NCBI GenBank assembly: GCA_014621425.1
Contig: JAANBB010000004.1
Span: forward strand, 62,001 to 126,000
Source: Cylindrodendrum hubeiense
Taxonomy: Eukaryota; Ascomycota; Sordariomycetes; Hypocreales; Nectriaceae
DNA length: 64,000 nt
Direction of reading: 5' to 3'
Part shown: in pieces, positions 57,759-64,000 of the stretch
Layout of the letters: each line of letters opens with the position of its first letter
How positions within the stretch are numbered: position 1 is the first letter of the stretch
The notes under the pieces: generated by a model
Databases searched by the model: none
What the model was told of the DNA's origin: nothing
Seen by the model: the letters and a program-made list of their open reading frames with translations, nothing else
Program-made: the position numbers and the translations under genes

Positions 57759-58610
57759 ATGCGACCGACAGGATTTTCCACATTGGCCCTCGTGAGCATC
57801 GTCGATTTTGGGTCAGCATCCCTGCTGGATCAAATCCGATTGTTTGTTCAGGACGCGACGTGGAGTTACCTCGATTTCGCATCTTCGCAGACAAACAGCC
57901 AAGCGCCTACACCATGCACCTCTTCAGGCGACTATTTGTACACATGTCCACCCGGGCTCACATACCCGGGTGACTGCCATGATGCTGGAGCAATACCGGC
58001 GGGCGTACAATGCAACAAGAAAGGGCGTTTGTTGTCGGACGACGGCTGGTCAATCGTCTACAACGGCATGCCGCAGGATCAAATCCAAGACTGTGCCTTT
58101 CTCTGCCATGGCTGGCATTCGTGCGAATCATACGGATACAACTCTTCAGATCCCGATACACCATGTCGACTCTATGACAAAGGTCTAGCCGATGGGGGTT
58201 TCATCGAGGAACCGATATCTTCGACTTCCTGGTACGATATGGGCTGCACAGATTGTACTCGGTGCGGAACTGAGCCCCCGTCCATTGTACCAGGGCTTCC
58301 GGACACAGGACCGCGATGCACCCTCAAGAAGGATGCCAATACTCAACAGTATTGCAACCAAGCCGGTACCGTCAGCGCTGGAGCTCGGTTCTACAGCACC
58401 ACGGTCTACCCACACAATGCGGATGCTGAAAATTGCGCAATAATTTGCTCCCACCACGAAGGCTGCAGGGCATCCGCCTCCAATTCGAGTCTTCAAGACC
58501 CGTATGAATGCCTGTTTAGTGGTTACTCATTGAAAGAGGCCTGGTTCAAAAAGTCTTCGGGAAATCCGGTCTGGAGTGACAAGGCATGCTGGGAATGTGC
58601 TGAAGCATAG
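57759..58610 (+). CDS. Secreted cysteine-rich protein with two PAN/Apple-like modules
   Basis: A single-exon frame from the ATG at 57759 (MRPTGFSTLALVSIVDFGSA, a weak signal peptide) gives about 283 residues. Two related modules of about 80 residues follow. The first runs from CNKKGRL through QDCAFLCHGWHSCESYGYNS to DMGCTDC; the second from CNQAGTV through ENCAIICSHHEGCRASASNS to DKACWEC. Shared cysteines and the CAxxC-x4-5-CxxxxxN core suggest an internal duplication of a PAN/Apple- or WSC-like carbohydrate- or protein-binding fold. About 16 or more cysteines and many Ser/Asn residues fit an extracellular or cell-wall protein. The start is the least certain part, since the frame is open upstream. 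Confidence 0.75.
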   Translation: MRPTGFSTLALVSIVDFGSASLLDQIRLFVQDATWSYLDFASSQTNSQAPTPCTSSGDYLYTCPPGLTYPGDCHDAGAIPAGVQCNKKGRLLSDDGWSIVYNGMPQDQIQDCAFLCHGWHSCESYGYNSSDPDTPCRLYDKGLADGGFIEEPISSTSWYDMGCTDCTRCGTEPPSIVPGLPDTGPRCTLKKDANTQQYCNQAGTVSAGARFYSTTVYPHNADAENCAIICSHHEGCRASASNSSLQDPYECLFSGYSLKEAWFKKSSGNPVWSDKACWECAEA

Positions 58611-59007
58611 GGCACGACCTAATAGAGCCAGGTTGGGTGTGGGCTGTTGTTCATCTGGGTTGGGCTTCAAATTACGGTGTATTTTCCAGTGTGTGCGGTC
58701 GCGAATGTGCTGTGACTGGTAAAGGTGCAGGTGCCCACCCAACAAGGCAGAAGCAAAAACTGCCTTGGAGTCTCAGCCTGACAACGATGAGGCTGTCTTG
58801 CTTGTTAACGACCAACCATGGCCTTTCTTTGGATGCACGTGTGGGGGTTTAGGCTGCCATGATTGTTGCACAGCAGCTGCGACCGCCACAAGGCATACTC
58901 ACCTAGTATATATTTAATAGATTGGCCAGTACCGTAGTCTAAAGTGTGAAGAATTCTCTCGATAATTACTCTTTTACAGCCATTTTGAAACATTCCTGCT
59001 ATTATTC
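58611..59007. other. Intergenic region
   Basis: About 400 bp with no supported gene, between the cysteine-rich protein gene and the HET gene on the same strand. Confidence 0.4.
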
Positions 59008-60843
59008 ATGTCGCGCGTACGGAAACCCACAAAAAGCGCAGGGAAGCGCCGTAGAAGCTCCCGTCTCAGTAAAAAACCCCTGCGAAGTACACCTTCATCA
59101 AATCACAATGATGGAACCGACAACACTGCTGGTTACCGACCACTAGATCCTCATCGTCACCAAATACGAATCTTGAGCCTACTTCCCGGTGCGCGCAATG
59201 ATCCCATCCGCTGCACTTTGGACACCGCATACCTCGACGATAATCCTTACTACGAAGCCTTATCCTATGCCTGGGGAGATGTTTCGATATGTCGTCGAGT
59301 TTTCGTTGATGGACGAACCTTCAATGTCCCTGTCAACCTAGAGGCTGCTCTCAGGCGCCTGCGTCGCCCAGGGTACGAGCGGCATTTATGGGTAGATAAT
59401 CTTTGTATCAACCAACTTGACAAGGTCGAGAAGTCGCACCAGGTCAATCTGATGAAGGAAATATACCGCAACACAGCAAACGCTATCCTTTGGCTTGGGG
59501 ACTATCTTGATGACCCGAACTATTCACTTCTTCCTCGCCTTATTTCCATAACTGGGCCTGTCCCTTGCCGGTCAACGGCACCAAAAGATCGCGAGGCCAA
59601 CCTAAACAATACCCTTCCTCGAGAATTAGCCACCATGGCGTTCAATCGTTTAGGGCAGATGGCTTCCAATGAGCATTATGACACCATCTCACCTCTCGGG
59701 AAGCGACCTTTGATGGCCCTGGAGCGGTTGATGAGGGCCCCATGGTGGGAACGAGTCTGGACTGTTCAAGAAGCCATCCTTCCAGAACAGGCTACGTTGC
59801 AATACGGCACAATGAAAATGTCCATGGCTAAATTCGATTTAGCGAAGGCGAACTCTGCCTCTCATTACGATCGAGGCTGCTGTACAAAGTTTGCTCCCAC
59901 AAGCTTTTGGCATAACGTGGACACAATAAGAGGAATAAAAGGGTCAACACCAGGGGTAGAAGCGTTCACATTGGCCTTGAACAGCTCCAGGCAACGAAAG
60001 GCGTCCGATTCAAGAGACCGCGTCTTCGCTTTATTGGGTCTAGGTGGTACCATGCTTGCGGACTACTCCATGACCACGGAACAAGTTTTTATACGCTCAG
60101 TGCGCAGTGATATTACCAGTCGCGGTCACCTTTTATCGTTGTTGAGAACACATGAGCCTACGAGGTCTCTCGATCTACCTACTTGGGTCCCGGACTGGTG
60201 TTCGAGCCAAGATGGAAACATTGCTTTTGTTCGGAATGACCTAGGATGGCTGCGTCAGTATCGATCATACCACGCGGCGAACGATACTCGTGCAAGTATA
60301 GGGGACTCGACCTCTGAGTCGATCCTAAATTTACAGGGAATGAGGGTTGATTCAATAAAGGAACTTGGGCATCGCATTGATTGGAACGATATGGAGCAAA
60401 GGCCTCGTCAAATTATGAATAATTACCCATACCGAGGGATTTACGACGAGACTATGTGGCGAGCAATCTCGTCGGACATGATTCAGAGGATATGGCATGA
60501 TCCACCGAGAAGGTCCGTTGCGACTAACAGGCTAAAAATCATGAACCCCTTAGAAACCTGGGATGCGCGTACTGAAGAGCGAGAATCGCCAGAAATATGC
60601 CTGGACAAGCAGCTTTTTGCGACACAGAGCGGCATGATCGGACTTGGCAATAAAGACGTGAAGATTGGAGATGCTGTCTATGTTTTGCTAGGGGGCAACA
60701 TGCCGTTTGTTCTACGACCGAGAGAAGGGAATCAGGGAAACGCATGCCATTTTGAATATGTTGGACAAGCATACGTGTATGGGATTATGGATGGCGAAAT
60801 ACTCGAGGATGGTAGAGAGCCTGAATGGGTAAGTTTGCACTGA
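59008..60843 (+). CDS. Heterokaryon incompatibility (HET) domain protein
   Basis: A single-exon frame of 611 residues from the ATG at 59008. A basic Ser/Arg/Lys-rich N-terminus precedes the HET domain, whose three blocks are clear: YYEALSYAWGD, RHLWVDNLCINQ and HQVNLMKEIYRNTANAILWLGD (residues about 85-170). The domain mediates cell death after fusion between genetically different strains. The C-terminal half, with SRDRVFALLGLGG and DLPTWVPDWCS, is the usual HET-protein extension. The open frame ends EPEWVSLH; alternatively a 74-nt intron (60829-60902) would end the protein EPEWQ. No NLR, HeLo or propeller partner is fused to it. Together with the HeLo fragment at 836 it shows that self-recognition genes occur at both ends of the window. 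Confidence 0.92.
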   Translation: MSRVRKPTKSAGKRRRSSRLSKKPLRSTPSSNHNDGTDNTAGYRPLDPHRHQIRILSLLPGARNDPIRCTLDTAYLDDNPYYEALSYAWGDVSICRRVFVDGRTFNVPVNLEAALRRLRRPGYERHLWVDNLCINQLDKVEKSHQVNLMKEIYRNTANAILWLGDYLDDPNYSLLPRLISITGPVPCRSTAPKDREANLNNTLPRELATMAFNRLGQMASNEHYDTISPLGKRPLMALERLMRAPWWERVWTVQEAILPEQATLQYGTMKMSMAKFDLAKANSASHYDRGCCTKFAPTSFWHNVDTIRGIKGSTPGVEAFTLALNSSRQRKASDSRDRVFALLGLGGTMLADYSMTTEQVFIRSVRSDITSRGHLLSLLRTHEPTRSLDLPTWVPDWCSSQDGNIAFVRNDLGWLRQYRSYHAANDTRASIGDSTSESILNLQGMRVDSIKELGHRIDWNDMEQRPRQIMNNYPYRGIYDETMWRAISSDMIQRIWHDPPRRSVATNRLKIMNPLETWDARTEERESPEICLDKQLFATQSGMIGLGNKDVKIGDAVYVLLGGNMPFVLRPREGNQGNACHFEYVGQAYVYGIMDGEILEDGREPEWVSLH

Positions 60844-61996
60844 TTTTCCATAGAGATTGCAATCTAAACATATTGCAACCTTCTTCATCATGTGATTTCT
60901 AGCAATAAAAACATCTCTGGCCTACATGCAAGACATTTGAAAAATTCCATGCCTCTCCACCTATGCCATTCACTCTAGCCTTCGGACTATTGCAAACCAC
61001 AGCAATCTCTATTGGATGATGTGATCTACTTCCCTTAACCATCTCTGCGTTGGGAACACTTGCACTTAATTAGCGACGCTAGTTATTAATACTCAACGTT
61101 ACACTATCCTCGCCAATGAGTTTAAGTATATACTGGAATGGAGTAGTTTTGTTAACTTACGCGACCCACAACACGCTAGTACGATCATCAGTACCGATCA
61201 TATCACGGCACCAAAACCAGCCGAAATAGCGGTACAGGGGATATCCGAGCGTATCTCCGTTATCAACACCATCGGATTCAGTCCCGTGAGGCCTAATATG
61301 ATCCCCTTCGCATAAACTTTGCAACCCTGTCGTTCAGAATTGATATCAACTTTCATTTTGATCAGTGCGTGATGGGATGTGTGCATACACTTTCCTCGTC
61401 TATGTATTCGTACATCTGGGGCTGAGCAAGACCTTGCGTGTCTCTCTTGGCGTTATAACCCGAGACAGCTAGAATATCAGGACCCACCGAACAAGTTGTA
61501 CTATACAGGATATGTGGTCTCGTCAAGCTCTTGGCTCTCTTCGAGCTAACAAGTCCTGGCCGCTAGTCCGCGACCCCAAATGGCCAAGCAAGCACCACTG
61601 TAATTCTCGTCATGATGATAGGTGGTGTCGTAGTTCGTCTCGGTCAATGAAAGACAGTTGGAGGCCTTTTTCTCTTCCTCACATGCTTCAAAATCTACAA
61701 GATAGTCAAACGGGGCCGCATGCTTGAGACATTGGTAGGTAGGTAGTATGGCTCTATTGGTCATTTAGACCCACTTACTGTATTACTTACCCACGACAGA
61801 TTAGACAGAGAAGTAAGCTCCGGCAGGGTGCCTCACGTCATCCAATCTATGGTAGTGTTAATTCGTTAGAGTTGAAGGATTCGGGTGCTAACGATTCTGA
61901 GGCAGGAATTTATATTCAAGCACACAGGGAGTGCTCATGGTTACCGCGCCCTATTGGATTTCTTCATTGGAACTCAACACACCCATAATTCCTAAA
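60844..61996. other. Intergenic, no supported gene
   Basis: 1.15 kb without a convincing frame. On the minus strand around 61150-61320 a short run reads DTLGYPLYRYFGWFWCRD, which looks protein-like, but it is too short to assign. Confidence 0.35.
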
Positions 61997-63038
61997 CTAA
62001 TGGCCAAGTGCCATCTTGATAGCTTCGCGCGTAGCGTCTTGCAGGTCCTCCTCTGGTAGGCTAAGGAGCTTGTTGTGAGGCTCAAAGTCTGCGTCGCCGC
62101 TAGGATAAAAGACTCGAGCATACATGGCTTTGAGAAATCCGAACTGGTCTCCTTCGCTCAATTCTTCCATTCCCTCCTTATAGCGGACATCGCTGGGTTG
62201 GTGCGTGATTTTCCAATCCTTTTCGGTCGTCCCAGTTGCCACCTCCACACTCTTCAGAATATCTCGCTGACTAACTTTGAAGCTGGTCACATATAGACTC
62301 TTGTTGTGGAATTGTGAGACCGTGACCGACTTATCATTCTCGTCTTCAGGAAGGACCTTGAGGCTCAGCAATGCCGCAACCGCACGGCCGCACTGCGGCC
62401 AGGTAGACACGTTGACAGCTTTTTTTCCATTGTCATAGAATGTTGCTGCCCGATTCTTCAAATCAAACCCAAAGGTCTGGTTACCCACATTCAGGCTGTA
62501 TTCATACCAGAATCCGGACACCAGGGTGATGCTAGTCATGCCTCGTTGCTCCACTTCAGCGACGTTTCCCAGAACCACTCTGCCAATCGGAATGTCTTGG
62601 AGAAGGATCTCGGAGTCGTTGAAGTTGATGCTATGAGCATTTGGCATGAAATAGGGCACGCCCGCTTTCGCAGCAGCTTGTAGAAGTTTGCTGTGGGTGC
62701 CTGGCGGAGCGGCAAGGGAAAGTGTGATAATCAAGAAATCTTGGCCTTTCAAAGCTGATACGATGGAATCCTGATCATCATAATCGACAACGACTCTCTT
62801 TATGCCGTTCGCAAGAGGACTGTTGCTGCTCTCGCGGTTAATTGCTGTCACGGCGTGCACTCCGGTCTTGAGGATGTGCTCGGCGAAGACTCTACCGATG
62901 TTTCCTCCCGCCTTGACGATGTCAGTAGCCTGTCCAGTATACCAGGGGGTTATGAGCATCACTTACACCAACAATAGCAACCTTCTGGACATGGTTGATG
63001 AACCCTTGGGGCTGATCCTTGGCGTACTTTTGCGTCAT
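61997..63038 (-). CDS. NmrA-like / isoflavone reductase-type NAD(P) oxidoreductase
   Basis: Exon 1 (63038-62967, MTQKYAKDQPQG start) and exon 2 (62911-61997) join over a 55-nt GTAAGT..AAG intron, restoring KVAIVGAGGNIGRVFAEHIL, the atypical SDR Rossmann motif. The product is 328 residues. ITLSLAAPPGTHSKLLQAAA and GVPYFMPNAHSINF correspond to the NmrA/PCBER core; there is no Tyr-x3-Lys pair at the classical position, so it may be a regulator or reductase. Cytosolic. It is divergent from a second short-chain reductase (63860 onward), with about 820 bp of shared upstream DNA, so joint regulation is plausible. Confidence 0.9.
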
Positions 63039-63859
63039 GGTGAAACGGGATAATAAGACAAGGTATGATGAGACGGGGAATGAATTAAAGGACAGTGCCA
63101 AGAACCTCTTGGTAAGGCGAGGTGCAGAGATATACGGTGAGATATTCCCAGGGCTTTTATAAAGCTAAATATGGATCGATTAAGTGTTCCGGTGTCATCT
63201 CGGCGGAGAACCACAGAATTGACGGTGCTTGCTTATCAAGCCAAGACTTGGGGGGGTACAGGAATCTGCAAGTACTCGACTACACCCCCTCAATCGCCTG
63301 ATTTAATCGTGAAAATAGGAGCCCCATAATATCAGTCAATCAAATAACCATCTCGCTAAGAACACAGTCGGAGCTAAAAGTCGTAGAAGCTTGGAGAAAT
63401 GCATTGCCCTTTGCGCGTGGAACACAAGATCCTCTAACTCCGTCCAAGGGTCAAGGGGTTGATGTGGGGCAGGCTATTGCAAAGGAGGTTAGCCTTCCGG
63501 TCCAAGACTTTCCTCTTCGTACTATGGATTGTACAGCAACGTTGCGGAACGGACACCCAAGTTAACTCCCTAACTCCGGGGAGCGGGCTTTCAGCTCCGC
63601 CCTGAACAGTGCAAGAATGACGTGGGTTTTGAATACAAACTTCGGGAGTGGAGAAACAGCTGACAAGTCGGCCCAGGAGCGAAAAGCCACCGAACTGCGG
63701 CATCGTCTGTCTTCTAAATCTTTCCTTTATACAGAGATTAAATTATTTAAAAGCAAGAGTTCCAAGGTCAAGAGAGAGGTGACTTCATCTGCATTAGCAA
63801 CCCGAAATAAATATTCTCGTGTCTTCTTTCTCCAATCAACGATTTCCTCCTTCATCAAC
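63039..63859. other. Divergent promoter region of two reductase genes
   Basis: 820 bp without a supported gene between divergent starts. The block CTAACTCCG occurs twice (63436 and 63570 areas), too short to call an operator. Confidence 0.4.
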
Positions 63860-64000
63860 ATGACCCGAGTTCTTGTCACTGGTACGACCTCCTTTCACTC
63901 ACACTCCTCCCATTGGCATCCGTAAGCTGATCACGTTTGCGCTTGAAATATAGGTGGCTCAGGTTTTGTTGCCGGTCATGTGATTGATGTTCTTCTGAAG
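63860..64000 (+). CDS. NAD(P)-dependent epimerase/reductase, 5' end (runs off window)
   Basis: Exon 1 (63860-63881, MTRVLVTG) and exon 2 (from 63954) join over a 72-nt GTACGA..TAG intron to give MTRVLVTGGSGFVAGHVIDV, the extended short-chain dehydrogenase NAD(P) site (GGSGFVAGH). The family includes dihydroflavonol-4-reductase- and Gre2-like carbonyl reductases. Only 23 residues are in the window, so the substrate class cannot be judged. Confidence 0.8.

Noticed and set aside
1..64000. tRNA or rRNA genes
   Set aside because: I looked for T-loop GGTTCGAATCC-type motifs with matching stems and saw none that would fold; a covariance-model scan would be decisive.

Overview
The window is from a filamentous ascomycete, most likely a eurotiomycete of the Aspergillus/Penicillium type. 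The reasons are short 47-103 nt introns with GT..AG ends and CTAAC/CTGAC branch sites, an AflR-like Zn2Cys6 regulator, HET and HeLo self-recognition domains, a fungal copper P-type ATPase with a metal-rich leader, and AT-rich stretches scarred by C-to-T/G-to-A transitions (the mark of RIP, repeat-induced point mutation). Genus and species are inference. I worked out exon structures by hand from splice signals and reading-frame continuity; none has transcript support.

Layout. 0-6 kb: a truncated HeLo-domain fragment, then two divergent paralogues of an unrecognised small protein family (one with a 1-nt frameshift). 7.3-9.1 kb: a complete but mutated pogo/Fot1-type DNA transposon with terminal inverted repeats and TA target duplications. 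10.3-13 kb: two orphan genes. 13-16.5 kb: decayed DNA with a second pogo fragment, an ankyrin-repeat relic and a solo LTR. 16.5-21 kb: a small putatively myristoylated protein and a 15-exon secreted subtilisin-like protease. 23.5-29 kb: a complete RIP-mutated Copia retrotransposon on the minus strand, whose LTR is the same family as the solo LTR. 29-31 kb: a small orphan gene and a repeat cluster containing an 86-bp-arm hairpin.

31.5-37.1 kb: a 10-exon gene for a ~1,711-residue protein with beta-rich N-terminal modules, a long coiled coil, an alanine-rich helical stretch and a C-terminal seven-unit tectonin-type beta-propeller. This is the strongest candidate for something undescribed. 37.5-40.9 kb: a convergent copper-exporting P1B ATPase. 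41.5-51 kb: a compact set that looks like part of a secondary-metabolite locus: an AflR-like regulator, a flavoprotein monooxygenase fused to a multi-pass membrane domain, an MFS exporter and a second transcription factor. No polyketide synthase, peptide synthetase or prenyltransferase is inside the window, so the core chemistry, if any, lies elsewhere.

51-64 kb: ordinary accessory genes: an orphan acidic-tailed protein, an amino-acid permease, a Gfo/Idh/MocA oxidoreductase, a cysteine-rich two-module secreted protein, a HET-domain protein, an NmrA-like reductase, and the 5' end of a short-chain reductase that runs off the window.

Three otherwise intact genes (3.0, 18.3 and 47.9 kb) each need a single-nucleotide correction to read through. 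That suggests either assembly indels or early gene decay, and should be resolved before these genes are interpreted.
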